In this document: positions 36,078-46,553 of the stretch, piece by piece | How positions within the stretch are numbered: position 1 is the stretch's first letter | Layout: each line of letters starts with the position of its first letter | Origin: Mesorhizobium sp. M4B.F.Ca.ET.203.01.1.1 | Lineage (GTDB): Bacteria > Pseudomonadota > Alphaproteobacteria > Rhizobiales > Rhizobiaceae | Direction: 5' to 3' | Length of the DNA: 64,000 bases | Assembly (NCBI RefSeq): GCF_004791025.1 | Contig: NZ_SRUO01000003.1 | Coordinates: 310,001-374,000 of the forward strand | Position numbers and translations under genes: made by a program | Notes under the pieces: generated by a model | What the model was told of the DNA's origin: nothing | Database searches by the model: none | Seen by the model: only the letters and a program-made list of their open reading frames with translations

Positions 36078-36722
36078 TTGCCGTTGAGCGTCCAGACACG
36101 CCGCGAAAAACAGAAAGCAGAGCTGCGCTCCGAACTGGTCGAAGCGGCCCACAAGCTCGTTCAGGAAGAAGGCTATGAGGGCCTGACCATCCGCAAGCTG
36201 GCCAAGCGGGTCGGCTACGCGCCGATGTCGGTCTATTCCTACTTCGCCGACAAGCAGGACATCCTGTTCGCGCTGGCCGAGGACGCCTTCGAGACGCTGG
36301 CGCGGCGGATCGAGGCGCACCCCGCCGACGATCCGATCGAGGCCCTGCAGGCGGTGATGACCGAGTACGCCGCCTTCGGCCTGGGCAATCCCAACGAATA
36401 CCGCACCGTTTTCATGACCGAAAAGACCCGGCTGCCGGAAGGCCGCAGTTACGAGGACATGGAAGAGGGCAATCCGGCGATGAAGGTGCTGATCAGCAGG
36501 GTCGAGGCCTGCGTCGCCGCCGGCAAGCTCAAGGGCGACCCGCGCGCCATCGCCACCATGCTGTGGGCGGTCGGCCACGGCACGATCTCGCTCTTGATCA
36601 CCTTTCCGTTCTATCCGTTCGGTGACCCGCAGGCCTTCGTGAAGCGGATGTGCGATTTCACGCTTGCCTCGCTTTCGACGCAGGACGTGCCGCCGCTGAC
36701 CGAGACGCCAGTCAACTGCTGA
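36078..36722 (+). CDS. TetR-family transcriptional regulator
   Basis: A 214-aa repressor-type regulator. The N-terminal HTH (about 20-62) contains LTIRKLAKRVGYAPMSVYSYF. The C-terminal ligand domain is all-helical, with a TetR_C-like hydrophobic stretch near 165-190. A TTG start at 36078 is chosen because AAGGCAGG lies 7 bases upstream and the first residues lead directly into helix 1; the frame is open to 35964 but has no ribosome-binding site and would span the -10 box. It follows the CoA-ester genes and is the likely local regulator, perhaps responding to an acyl-CoA. Confidence 0.85.
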   Translation: MPLSVQTRREKQKAELRSELVEAAHKLVQEEGYEGLTIRKLAKRVGYAPMSVYSYFADKQDILFALAEDAFETLARRIEAHPADDPIEALQAVMTEYAAFGLGNPNEYRTVFMTEKTRLPEGRSYEDMEEGNPAMKVLISRVEACVAAGKLKGDPRAIATMLWAVGHGTISLLITFPFYPFGDPQAFVKRMCDFTLASLSTQDVPPLTETPVNC

Positions 36723-36727
36723 CTGGA

Positions 36728-36761
36728 GCAATTCCGCCCAGCGGTTTTGGGCCGGAATTGC
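36728..36761 (+). terminator. Hairpin after the TetR gene
   Basis: GCAATTCCGCCCA pairs with TGGGCCGGAATTGC (13 bp with one bulged G, 7-base loop), beginning 6 bases after the stop codon. No clear T-run follows, so termination could be factor-dependent. Confidence 0.55.
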
Positions 36762-36846
36762 GCAGGAGCGAACCCCCGGCTTTTACCGTCCGATCTGGCC
36801 GAGCGTCGCGCAGTGCGACATTTTCGTATTTTCAGAAAATTTGACC

Positions 36847-36917
36847 GTACATGTACAATTTCTCACTTGAACTCCCACTCCTCCGGACGTATATGTACGC
36901 CATATCGTACATGTACG
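36847..36917 (+). promoter_or_regulatory. Three GTACATGTAC-type palindromic sites
   Basis: GTACATGTAC occurs at 36847-36856 and 36907-36916 (the latter inside the 12-bp palindrome CGTACATGTACG). A one-mismatch copy GTATATGTAC is at 36889-36898. Spacings are 42 and 18 bases between starts. They lie directly upstream of the small secreted-protein gene and look like operators of a dimeric regulator. The binding protein is unknown; the TetR product encoded just upstream is one candidate. Confidence 0.55.
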
Positions 36918-36938
36918 AACAAGATTGACCGGAGAAAG

Positions 36939-37187
36939 ATGATGAAAAAGACAATCCTCGCTCTCGCTACCGTCCTGGCTTTCTCGGGCGCCGCTTTCGC
37001 CGGCACCAGCCATCAGGCCAAGCAGGCTCCTGCCGCGGCTTGCGTCCAGACCAACGCCAATGTGAAGCTCGATTGCGGCACGACCGGCTCGGTCGAAAAG
37101 ACCGGCGCGACGACCAAGACCGACGCCGCCAAGGGCCAGCGTCTGGGCATCGAAATCGATCCGTGGATCGTGCCCAGCACGTTCTAA
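36939..37187 (+). CDS. Small secreted protein of unknown function
   Basis: An 82-aa protein with a textbook Sec signal peptide, MMKKTILALATVLAFSGAAF ending AFAG, and a mature part of about 60 residues. The mature part is rich in Ala, Thr, Lys and Gln with two cysteines (AACVQTN and KLDCGTT) that could form one disulfide. It ends DPWIVPSTF. GGAGAAAG precedes the start; ATG at 36942 has better spacing than 36939 and would remove one residue. I do not recognise the family. The three palindromes upstream suggest tight regulation. Confidence 0.75.
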   Translation: MMKKTILALATVLAFSGAAFAGTSHQAKQAPAAACVQTNANVKLDCGTTGSVEKTGATTKTDAAKGQRLGIEIDPWIVPSTF

Positions 37188-37256
37188 GGCGGTTCGAACG
37201 CCACGAAATACTCAAAGGGCGGCAGGATATCCTGACCGCCCTTTTTGCTGGCCTTC

Positions 37257-38111
<855 letters not shown>

Positions 38112-38119
<8 letters not shown>

Positions 38120-41105
38120 TGAGGCGCTCCCCCTTCTCGTCGAAGAACACCATGCCGGTGACTTCCACCTCGATCGTCCCGTTCGGCATCGGCACATAGA
38201 GCGTCTTGCCCATGCGGTCGCGTCCGCCGGCGACCAGCGCCAGCGCGATCGAACGGCCGCAATTCTCCGACCAGTAGCTGGAGGTGACGTGGCCGATCAT
38301 CTTCATCGGGATCGCTTGGCCAGGATCCTCGACGATCTGCGCGCCCTCTTCCAGCACCACCTTGGGGTCCTTAGTCTTGAGGCCGACAAGCTGCTTGCGA
38401 CCCTTGGCGACCAAATCCGGCCGGGCCATGCCACGGATGCCGACGAAGTCGGGCTTCTTCTTGCCGACCGCCCAGTCGAGGGCTGCATCGTTCGGCGTCA
38501 CCGTGCCGTCGGTATCCTGGCCGACGATGATGTAGCCCTTCTCGGCGCGCAGCACGTGCATGGACTCGGTGCCGTAGGCGCAGGCGCCATGCTTCTGGCC
38601 CTCGGCCCACAGCGCCTCCCAGACGGCCTGGCCGTAGTCGGCCGGCACGTTGACCTCGAAGCCGCGCTCGCCGGTGAACGACATGCGGAACAGCCGCGTC
38701 GGCACGCCGCAGATCTTGCCTTCGCGCACCGACATATGCGGCAGCGCCTCGTCCGACATGTCGATGCCTTCGACCAGCGGCGCGATAATGTCGCGCGACT
38801 TCGGCCCTTGCACGGCGATGACCGCCCACTGCTCGGTGATCGAGGTCAGCCAGACATTGAGATGCGGGAACTCGGTCTGGAGATAGTCCTCCATATGGTG
38901 CATGACGCGCGGAGCGCCGCCCGTCGTCGTCGTCACATGGAAGCGGTCCGGCGCCAGCCTGCCGACGACGCCGTCATCATAGATGAAGCCGTCCTCGCGC
39001 AGCATGATGCCATAGCGGCAGCGGCCGGGCTCCAGCTTCTCCCACGGATTGGTGTAGAGCAGTTCCATGAACTTGGCCGCGTCCGGCCCGACCACCTCGA
39101 TCTTGCCCAGCGTCGAGGCGTCGAACAGGCCGGCCGTCTTGCGCACGGTGACGCATTCGCGGTCCACGGCTGCGTGCATGTCCTCGGCTCCCCGGGGGAA
39201 ATACCAGGCGCGCTTCCACTGGCCGACATCCTCGAACACCGCCCCTTGCGCCGCGGCCCAGGGATGGATCGCCGTCCGACGCGTCGGGTCGAACAACGCA
39301 CCGCGCGCATGGCCGACGATCGATCCAAAGGTGACCGGCGTATAGGGCGCGCGGAAGGTGGTGAGGCCGACCTGCGGGATCGGCTTGCCGAGCGTCTCGG
39401 CGGCGATCGCCAGGCCGTGCATGTTGGACGTCTTGCCCTGGTCGGTCGCCATGCCGTTGGTGGTGAAGCGCTTGACATGCTCGATCGAGTGCATGCCTTC
39501 GTGCACCGCCTGGCGGATGTCCTTGGCGGTGACGTCGTTCTGGAAATCGACGAAGGCCTTGACCGTCGTGCCCTGTCCGGCGCCGGGCGCGGCGCCCAGC
39601 ATGCCGCGCGACCAGCTCTCGCTGGCATCGACCTTCGGCTTGGCGCCTTTACCCGCCTTGCCGCCGGCCTCCTTCGCCGCCTTGGCGCCCGCCGCATAGG
39701 CCTCGTCGACCGTCGCGTCGAGGCCATCCGTGCCGTTGCAGGCGCCGACCGAAACGCAGTCCTGCGCGTAGGTTCCCGGCACGAAGCGCCGCGTCTCCTC
39801 GTTGAAGGCGACCTTGCCGCGCGACTGCGAGAACAGATGCACCGACGGCGTCCAGCCGGCCGACATCAGGATCGCGTCGACCGGGATGGTGCGCTCGCCG
39901 CCGCCATTCTTCGGCTGCACCGTCATCGACGACACGCGCAGCTTGCCGCCGGCGCGAACAACGGCGCGGCCGAAATTGATCTCGATGCCCAGTCCTCTCG
40001 CCTCGTCGATCACCGGTCCGGTCGGGTTGTCGCGCAGGTCGACGATTGCCGCGATGTTGACGCCGGCCTTCTTCAGGTCGATCGCCGCCGCATAGGCGGA
40101 ATCGTTTGCCGTGTAGACGCCGACATTCCTGCCGACGGCGACGCCGTAATGGTTGAGATAGGTGCGCGCGGCCGAGGCCAGCATGACGCCCGGACGGTCG
40201 TTGTCGGCGAACACCATGTGCCGTTCGATGGCGCCGGTCGCCAGCACGACTCGGCTGGCGCGGACTTGCCAGAGGCGCTCGCGCGCCAGTTCGCGGCCGG
40301 GGTTCTGCAAATGGTCGCTGACGCGCTCGACCAGGCCGACGAAATTCTGCGCGTAATAGCCGAAAGCAGTCGTGCGCGTCAGCAACCGGACGTTGTCCAT
40401 TGCCTTGAGCCTGGCGATCGCAGCTTGCGCCCAGGCAAAGCCGTCCTCGCCGTCGATCCTGGCGCCGGCCTCGAAGCGCAGGCTGCCGCCGAATTCGGCC
40501 TGCTCGTCGGCGAGGATCACCCTGACGCCGGTCTCGGCCGCGGCGAGCGCCGCGGCGATGCCGGCAGCGCCGCCGCCCAGCACCAGCACCTCGCAATGGG
40601 CATAGCGCGCGCCGTAGTGGTCGGGATCAGGCTTGTCCGGCGACACGCCGAGGCCTGCCGCGGCGCGGATCTTCGGTTCGTAGAGGCTCTTCCAGGCCGC
40701 CTTCGGCCACATGAAGGTCTTGTAGTAGAAGCCGGCCGAGAACAGCGGCGAGGCAATGTCGTTGACCGCGCCGACGTCGAAGGCGAGCGACGGCCAGCGA
40801 TTCTGCGAGTTGGCGGTGAGCCCGTCATAGAGCTCCTGCACGGTCGCCCGCACATTCGGCGTCTTACGTGCATCGTCGCGCACGATCTGCACCAGCGCGT
40901 TGGGCTCCTCCGCGCCGGCCGACAGGAAGCCGCGCGGCCGATGGTACTTGAACGAACGGCCGACGAGATGGACGCCGTTGGCGAGCAGCGCCGAGGCCAG
41001 CGTGTCGCCCTCGACGCCGGTATAGGCCTGGCCGTCGAAGCTGAAGCGGGCGGTCTTCGCCTGCTTGAGGCGGCCGGCGCCGGAAATGCGGAAAGAGATG
41101 CTCAT
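38112..41105 (-). CDS. soxA: Sarcosine oxidase subunit alpha
   Basis: The large 997-aa subunit. The N-terminal 2Fe-2S-like/BFD fold region includes FDGQAYTGVEGDTLASALLA. The NAD-binding Rossmann motif is VLVLGGGAAGIAAALAAAE near 172-190, and a second nucleotide-binding region is near 285-330. The C-terminal half (from about 600) is an aminomethyltransferase (GcvT-like) domain with KEGYI-type EKGYIIVGQDTDG and the folate-binding segment ERGFEVNVPADYGQ. The gene overlaps soxD and soxG. The complex produces glycine, 5,10-methylene-THF and hydrogen peroxide. Confidence 0.95.
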
Positions 41106-41398
41106 TTCGAGGCTCCCGGCAGCTTCGCAGGCTTCGGCTCGCCGGCCTTGTAGGTCATGATGAACTTGTCGGTGACGGTGTCGCGCACGGCGTTGAAGAA
41201 GCGCGCGCAGCCATGCATGTGGCGCCAGCGCTCATAGATCACCCCCTTGGGGTTCGAGCGGATGAAGAAGAACTTCTCGAAATCGTCGTCGCTCTCGCCG
41301 GCAATGTTGGTCGAGCGCGCGATATGCGCCTCGCCGGCGTTGCGGAACTCGAGTTCCGGGCGCTCTTCCTCGCAATAGGGGCAGCGGATGAGAAGCAT
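41102..41398 (-). CDS. soxD: Sarcosine oxidase subunit delta
   Basis: The 98-aa zinc-binding subunit. MLLIRCPYCEEERPELEF has the CxxC zinc ligands at residues 6 and 9, and WRHMHGCARFFNAVRDT supplies the later His and Cys ligands. The stop overlaps the soxA start by 4 bases. It is 63 bases after soxB. Confidence 0.95.
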   Translation of the reverse strand: MLLIRCPYCEEERPELEFRNAGEAHIARSTNIAGESDDDFEKFFFIRSNPKGVIYERWRHMHGCARFFNAVRDTVTDKFIMTYKAGEPKPAKLPGASK

Positions 41399-41461
41399 TT
41401 GTTGGTTCCTACAATTCGCCGTGGCCGGTGGCCGGTTGGTCGCAAAGCCTTTCGGCAGCCA

Positions 41462-42715
41462 TCAATGCGCCACCGCCGCCGCTGCCGCCTCGTCGATCAG
41501 GCGGCCGGTGCGGAAGCGCTCGATGGTGAAGGGCGCGTTGATCGGGTGCGGATCGTCCTTGGCGATGGTGTGGGCAAAGACGTGGCCCGAGCCCGGTGTG
41601 GCCTTGAAGCCGCCGGTGCCCCAGCCGCAATTGACATAGAGGCCCTTGACCGGCGTCTTGGCCAGGATCGGCGAGCGGTCGGGCGTGACGTCGACGATGC
41701 CGCCCCAGGAGCGCAGCATCTTCATGCGCGTGAAGATCGGGAACATCTCGCAGATGGCGTCGAGCGTGTGCTGCAATATGTGCAGGCCGCCGGTCTGCGA
41801 ATAGGAGACGTACTGGTCGGTGCCGGCGCCGATGACCAGCTCGCCCTTGTCGGACTGCGAGATATAGGCGTGCACCGTGTTCGACATGATCACGCAAGGC
41901 ACCACCGGCTTGACCGGCTCCGACACCAGCGCCTGCAGCGGGTAGCTCTCCAGCGGCATGCGCACGCCGGCCATGTTCATGATCACCGAGGAATGGCCGG
42001 CGGCGACCACGCCGACCTTCTTGGCGCCGATGAAGCCGCGCGTCGTGTCGACGCCCGTGACCGCGCCATTGGCCGCACGCTTGACGCCGGTCACCTCGCA
42101 GTTCTGGATGATGTGGACGCCGCGCGCCGAGGCGCCACGGGCATAGCCCCAGGCGACCGCGTCGTGGCGCGCCGTGCCGCCGCGCCGCTGCAAGGCCGCA
42201 CCCACGACGGGGTAGCGCGCATCCTTGGAGATGTTGAGCGGCGGGCAGAATTCCTTCGCCTGCTCCGGCGTCAGCCATTCATTGTCGATGCCGTTGAGAC
42301 GGTTGGCGTGCACGTGGCGCTTCAGCACCTGGATGTCGTGCACATTGTGGGCGAGCATCATGACGCCGCGCGCCGAGTACATGACGTTGTAGTTGAGCTC
42401 CTGCGAGAGCCCATCCCACAGCTTCAGCGCATGGTCATAGATGCCGGCGCTCTCGTCATAGAGATAGTTGGAGCGGATGATGGTGGTGTTGCGGCCGGTG
42501 TTGCCGCCGCCGAGCCAGCCCTTCTCCAGCACCGCGACATTGGTGATACCGTGCACGGTGGCCAGATAGTAGGCGGTCGCCAAGCCATGGCCGCCGGCGC
42601 CGACGATGATGACGTCGTATTCCTTCTTCGGCTCCGGCGAAGACCATTGCTCTTCCCAGCCCTTGTGGCCGCGCATGGCCTCGCGGGCGATGGCGAATAC
42701 CGAATATTTCTTCAC
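41462..42715 (-). CDS. soxB: Sarcosine oxidase subunit beta
   Basis: The 417-aa catalytic flavin subunit. The FAD motif [20 protein letters not shown] is near 33-52, and [15 protein letters not shown] near the C-terminus is the flavin-attachment and active-site region. A GTG start at 42715 ([16 protein letters not shown]) matches the usual SoxB N-terminus and has a weak GAGG upstream; the frame is open to 42889 without conserved content. It is first in the sox operon and divergent from the SDR at 42986. No glyA, purU or folD is adjacent. Confidence 0.92.
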   Translation of the reverse strand: MKKYSVFAIAREAMRGHKGWEEQWSSPEPKKEYDVIIVGAGGHGLATAYYLATVHGITNVAVLEKGWLGGGNTGRNTTIIRSNYLYDESAGIYDHALKLWDGLSQELNYNVMYSARGVMMLAHNVHDIQVLKRHVHANRLNGIDNEWLTPEQAKEFCPPLNISKDARYPVVGAALQRRGGTARHDAVAWGYARGASARGVHIIQNCEVTGVKRAANGAVTGVDTTRGFIGAKKVGVVAAGHSSVIMNMAGVRMPLESYPLQALVSEPVKPVVPCVIMSNTVHAYISQSDKGELVIGAGTDQYVSYSQTGGLHILQHTLDAICEMFPIFTRMKMLRSWGGIVDVTPDRSPILAKTPVKGLYVNCGWGTGGFKATPGSGHVFAHTIAKDDPHPINAPFTIERFRTGRLIDEAAAAAVAH

Positions 42716-42985
42716 GTTCCAGGCCTCGCGCCAGTAGCTTTCGCGGAATTTTGCGGCCGGGCATCCCCGCCTCGGCACGCGAGGAGTATCACTAGCGAAA
42801 CCGCGCAGCCATCCTTGCGCTGTTTGCGACGGCGCTTGCCGTTTTGCGCCGTGGCATCCACAGGCGAGCAACCAAGCCACGCGGCACAAACCTCAATGCA
42901 GCTTTCGGGTGGCCCGGACCGCCGCCATTTGCGACCAAGCGTCCAATCGCTGGCAAGGCCGGCACGAAAGAAGGATGCTCAGAAG

Positions 42986-43744
42986 ATGTTCGCACTGACA
43001 GACAAGGTCGCCATCGTCACCGGCGCCAGTTCCGGCATCGGCCGCGCCACGGCAAAGCTGTTCGCCGCAGAGGGCGCCAGTCTGGTCATCGCAGCCCGGC
43101 GCAAGGCAGAGCTCGACCTCTTGGCCGACGAGATCGAGGAGGCCGGCGGAAGCGCAGTCGCGCTTGCCGGCGACGTCCGCGACGAGGCCTATGCCAAGGC
43201 CCTTGTCGATCTCGCGGTCGAAACGTTCGGTGGCCTCGACATCGCCTTCAACAATGTCGGCGCCGTCGGGCAGATGGGATCGATTTCCGAGCTGTCGCTC
43301 GATGGCTGGCGCGAGACGCTCGATACCAACCTGACCAGCGCGTTTCTCGGCGCGAAATACCAGGTACCGGCGATGATCAAGCGCGGCGGCGGCTCGCTGA
43401 TCTTCACCTCCACCTTTGTCGGCCACACCGTCGGCATGCCCGGCATGACGAGCTACGCGGCAAGCAAGGCCGGGTTGATCGGTTTGACACAGGTGCTTGC
43501 GGCCGAATACGGACCGCAGGGCTTGCGCGTCAACGCTTTGTTGCCGGGCGGCACCGACACGCCGGCGGCGACATTCAAGACCCCAGAATCGCGGACGTTC
43601 GTCGAAAATCTTCATGCGTTGAAGCGTGTGGCGCAGCCGGAAGAGATCGCCCGCTCGGCGCTTTATCTCGCCTCGGACGCATCGAGCTTCACCACCGGCA
43701 CCGCACTGTTTGCCGATGGCGGCGTCTCGATCAACCGGACGTGA
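42986..43744 (+). CDS. Short-chain dehydrogenase/reductase
   Basis: A 252-aa NAD(P)-dependent SDR with TGASSGIG near residue 12 and the catalytic YAASKAG near 156. NNVG replaces the usual NNAG. It ends ALFADGGVSINRT. The ATG at 42986 is chosen from the canonical SDR N-terminus MFALTDKVAIVTG; a very long open frame to its left is antisense to soxB and was rejected. It is divergent from soxB by 270 bases and may be unrelated in function. Substrate unknown. Confidence 0.87.
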   Translation: MFALTDKVAIVTGASSGIGRATAKLFAAEGASLVIAARRKAELDLLADEIEEAGGSAVALAGDVRDEAYAKALVDLAVETFGGLDIAFNNVGAVGQMGSISELSLDGWRETLDTNLTSAFLGAKYQVPAMIKRGGGSLIFTSTFVGHTVGMPGMTSYAASKAGLIGLTQVLAAEYGPQGLRVNALLPGGTDTPAATFKTPESRTFVENLHALKRVAQPEEIARSALYLASDASSFTTGTALFADGGVSINRT

Positions 43745-43853
43745 AGGGATAGGCGGCCACAGCACTGCCCGCCAGCCGAAAATCTCACGAAGCGGCCTTG
43801 CATTTCGCTCCGATTTGACGATTCCGTTTCCCGTCGATAACGGACGGTAAGAG

Positions 43854-44240
43854 ATGCTGCTGATCAGGACCTACGTCGCCCAGAGCGCCATCGAAGGTGT
43901 CGGCGTTTTCGCCGCCGAGCCGATCCGCAAGGGCGCCTCGATCTGGCGCCTCGATCCGGATTTCGACCGGCTGATCCCGATGGAGAAATACGAGGCGGCG
44001 CCGCCGCATCTGAAGGAGCTGCTCGACCGCTACGCCTATCCGAGCCCCGACCGGCCGGGCTTCATGGTCTACGAGGTCGACAATGGCCGCTTCATGAACC
44101 ATGCCGAGCGGCCGAACACGGATTTCTCGCAGTATGGCGGGGCGACCGCGACCCGCGACATCGCGGCGGGCGAGGAGATCACCTGCGACTACGGCGAATT
44201 CTTCGAGGATTTCGCCCGCCTGCACCTGGCGACCGCGTAG
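43854..44240 (+). CDS. Stand-alone SET-domain protein (putative lysine methyltransferase)
   Basis: A 128-aa protein consisting of a SET domain alone. GVGVFAAEPIRKGASIW is the N-SET segment. RFMNHAERPNT (79-89) corresponds to the RFxNHxxxPN S-adenosylmethionine-binding motif, and GEEITCDYGEF (106-116) holds the GEELxxDY catalytic tyrosine. The pre-SET and post-SET zinc clusters of eukaryotic histone methyltransferases are missing. Such minimal SET proteins occur in some bacteria; targets are generally unknown. It is monocistronic by appearance. Confidence 0.85.
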   Translation: MLLIRTYVAQSAIEGVGVFAAEPIRKGASIWRLDPDFDRLIPMEKYEAAPPHLKELLDRYAYPSPDRPGFMVYEVDNGRFMNHAERPNTDFSQYGGATATRDIAAGEEITCDYGEFFEDFARLHLATA

Positions 44241-44417
44241 CGGGACGTCCGACCGGCAGCGGCGGGTTGCGATTTCGCCGCTCGATTGCATTCGGCAGTG
44301 GACAGGACGGCCTGATTCTGCTATCAGCCGCCACAATTCGCGGTGCAACCTGCCGCGGAGGCATAGTGGCTATGGCCGCTTGCCTGTTGATTTCAAACCC
44401 GAAAGACAGGATTGCAC

Positions 44418-44681
44418 GTGCAGGTACTCGTCCGCGACAACAATGTTGACCAGGCGCTCCGCGCGCTGAAGAAAAAGATGCAGCGCGAAGGCATTTTCCG
44501 CGAAATGAAGATGCGCGGTCACTACGAGAAGCCTTCCGAGAAGCGCGCCCGCGAAAAGGCCGAGGCCGTGCGCCGCGCCCGCAAGCTGGCCCGCAAGCGC
44601 GCCCAGCGCGAAGGCCTGCTGCCGATGACGCCGCGTCCGGCTCCGGCTGGCGCTGCGGGTGCTGCGCGTTCGCCGCGCTGA
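44418..44681 (+). CDS. rpsU: 30S ribosomal protein S21
   Basis: An 87-aa basic ribosomal protein that aids start-site selection on the 30S subunit. The N-terminus [20 protein letters not shown] is nearly invariant in alphaproteobacteria. A GTG start at 44418 gives this N-terminus, with ACAGGA as ribosome-binding site; TTG at 44412 is a less likely alternative. The C-terminal third is a lysine/arginine helix with an Ala/Pro/Gly-rich extension of about 15 residues. A strong terminator follows. Confidence 0.95.
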   Translation: MQVLVRDNNVDQALRALKKKMQREGIFREMKMRGHYEKPSEKRAREKAEAVRRARKLARKRAQREGLLPMTPRPAPAGAAGAARSPR

Positions 44682-44716
44682 TACCGCCAATTTTTCGTCC
44701 TTTTCGAAGGATACCC

Positions 44717-44755
44717 AAGGGTGGCGCGATGCGGAATCGCCGCCACCCTTTTGCT
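44717..44755 (+). terminator. rpsU: Rho-independent-type terminator of rpsU
   Basis: AAGGGTGGCG (44717-44726) pairs with CGCCACCCTT (44741-44750), the inner CGAT/ATCG extends the stem, and TTGCTT follows. It begins 36 bases after the rpsU stop codon. Confidence 0.75.
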
Positions 44756-44876
44756 TAGAGCGACGTGCGCCTGCTTGGACGCACAACGGATGCTCTGACA
44801 CTTTGTGATGAAGTTTGACCCGGTTCGGAGAGGGAACGGACCTGACGGCGCGGCGGGCAGTGAGGACAAAGCAGAG

Positions 44877-45731
44877 ATGAATTCAATTTCCGTGGAGCGC
44901 AGAACCGCAATGCGCGGCTTCGCCCTGACGGCGGCCCTGCTCTCGGGCCTGGCGCTTGCCGCATGCCAGACGGCCCCGACCGGCGAATTCAACAACATCG
45001 ACAAGGCGCAGGGCTCGACCGAGAACATCTCCTCGCTGTCGGCGGTGATCCAGCGCAATCCGCAGGATCCGGAAGGCTACAATGTGCGCGGTTCGGCCTA
45101 TGGCCGCGGCGGCCAGTACCAGGCGGCGCTGAAGGACTTCGACACCGCCATCCAGCTCAACCCGAATTTCTACCAGGCCTATTCGAACCGCGCGCTCATC
45201 CAGCGCTTCCTCGGCAACCAGGAGGCCGCGCTCGCCGACTACAACCGTTCGATCCAGATCAACGCCAATTACGACGCCGCCTTTATCGGCCGCGGCAATC
45301 TCTACCGCAAGGCGGGCCGCACCCAGGACGCCTTCAACGATTTCCAGAAGGCGATCCAGCTCGATACGACCGATGCCCGCGCCTACCACAATCGCGGCCT
45401 GATCTATCAGAGCCAGGGTCAGCACAAATTCGCCATCGAGGATTTCTCGACCGCCATCTCGCTGGCGCCGGACGCCGCCGAGCCCTACAACGGCCGCGGC
45501 CTCTCCTATCTGGCGACGGGCGACGAGGACAACGCCTTCTCCGACTTCAACATGGCCATCAAGCTCGACGGCAAGAACGCCGAGGCCTGGGCCAACCAGG
45601 CGCTGATCTACGAGCGGCGCGGCGACAAGGCGCGGGCGGCGAAGTCCTACCGCGAGGCGGTTCATCTCGATCCGAACTACCAGCCGGCCAAGGACGGCCT
45701 GTCGCGCACCAACACCGCCAGCGCCAGCTGA
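44877..45731 (+). CDS. TPR-repeat lipoprotein (NlpI-like)
   Basis: A 284-aa outer-membrane-type lipoprotein. The signal peptide (about 12-30) ends in the lipobox LAAC, followed by QTAPTG. About six tetratricopeptide repeats fill residues 55-275, each with the pattern AYxNRGxxYxxxG (for example AYHNRGLIYQSQGQ). The ATG at 44877 is preferred to 44805 because the signal peptide then lies close to the N-terminus and GAGGA is upstream. NlpI-type proteins act as scaffolds for peptidoglycan hydrolases; that role here is inferred from architecture only. Confidence 0.87.
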   Translation: MNSISVERRTAMRGFALTAALLSGLALAACQTAPTGEFNNIDKAQGSTENISSLSAVIQRNPQDPEGYNVRGSAYGRGGQYQAALKDFDTAIQLNPNFYQAYSNRALIQRFLGNQEAALADYNRSIQINANYDAAFIGRGNLYRKAGRTQDAFNDFQKAIQLDTTDARAYHNRGLIYQSQGQHKFAIEDFSTAISLAPDAAEPYNGRGLSYLATGDEDNAFSDFNMAIKLDGKNAEAWANQALIYERRGDKARAAKSYREAVHLDPNYQPAKDGLSRTNTASAS

Positions 45732-46006
45732 TACAGCCGGCGCGCCGCGCGACGCCCTGTCGATAGGGTCGATCCCGCATGGCTGGAAGGCCTGGTCGCC
45801 AACGAGGCCTTCCGCCCAAAAGAACCGATCCTCAGTCGCAGATGCTTGGAAAATCCGCCGGCCGTGTCCGACGACGAACCACTGTCACCCATGCTGACAG
45901 CGAGGGCAAAGCGTTAACCCTTGCCATGTTCGCGCCAAGTTTTCGGCGGAACGCTCCACGCACCTCGACCGTTAACCGGGGCCAAATTTGCGAAAGGACC
46001 TTTCCA

Positions 46007-46480
46007 ATGATCAAGACACTTGCCTATGCCGCCGCGCTCGCCACCACGGTCCTCGCGTTCCCCGTCAACGCCGGCACGCTCCGGCTTGGCACGCTTGATT
46101 GCACCATCGACGGCGGCGTCGGCTATGTCATCACCTCGAACAAGGGCGTGTCCTGCACCTTCCGCCCGTATCATCATGGGCCGGCCGAGCAGTACACGGG
46201 AATGATCTCCAAGCTCGGCATCGATGTCGGCCAGACGCATCAGGGCCAGCTGGCATGGGCGGTTCTGGCCGCCACCCGAAGCCATGACGAGGGCGACCTT
46301 GCCGGCAGCTATTATGGCGTCAACGCCGAGGCGAGTGTCGTGACCGGCGGCGGCGCCAATCTCCTGGTCGGCGGGCTGGGTGGCGCCTTCATGCTCGAGC
46401 CGCTCAGCGTTCAGGCGCAGACTGGCGTCAACCTGGCGGTGGCGGTCACCTCGCTGGAGCTGATCCACTCCTTCAAATAA
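46007..46480 (+). CDS. DUF992-family secreted protein (copy 1)
   Basis: A 157-aa protein with an Sec signal peptide, MIKTLAYAAALATTVLAFPV ending VNAG. The mature part begins LRLGTLDCTIDGGVGYVITSNK and ends with GANLLVGG and LEPLSVQAQTGVNLAVAV, the DUF992 landmarks. Two cysteines (LDCTI and VSCTF) probably form a disulfide. GAAAGGACC precedes the start. A second family member lies 73 bases downstream. The family is of unknown function and typical of rhizobia. Confidence 0.87.
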   Translation: MIKTLAYAAALATTVLAFPVNAGTLRLGTLDCTIDGGVGYVITSNKGVSCTFRPYHHGPAEQYTGMISKLGIDVGQTHQGQLAWAVLAATRSHDEGDLAGSYYGVNAEASVVTGGGANLLVGGLGGAFMLEPLSVQAQTGVNLAVAVTSLELIHSFK

Positions 46481-46553
46481 GGCGCATTTGCTCCCTTACG
46501 CGCGGCGCGGAACAGGTTACTGTTTCGCGCCGCATGCTTTTGGGGGGACCGCC

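Noticed and set aside
41213..42985. Upstream extension of the SDR at 42986 across soxB
   Set aside because: The frame is open, but the extension is antisense to soxB. The SDR N-terminus at 42986 is canonical and preceded by purine-rich sequence.
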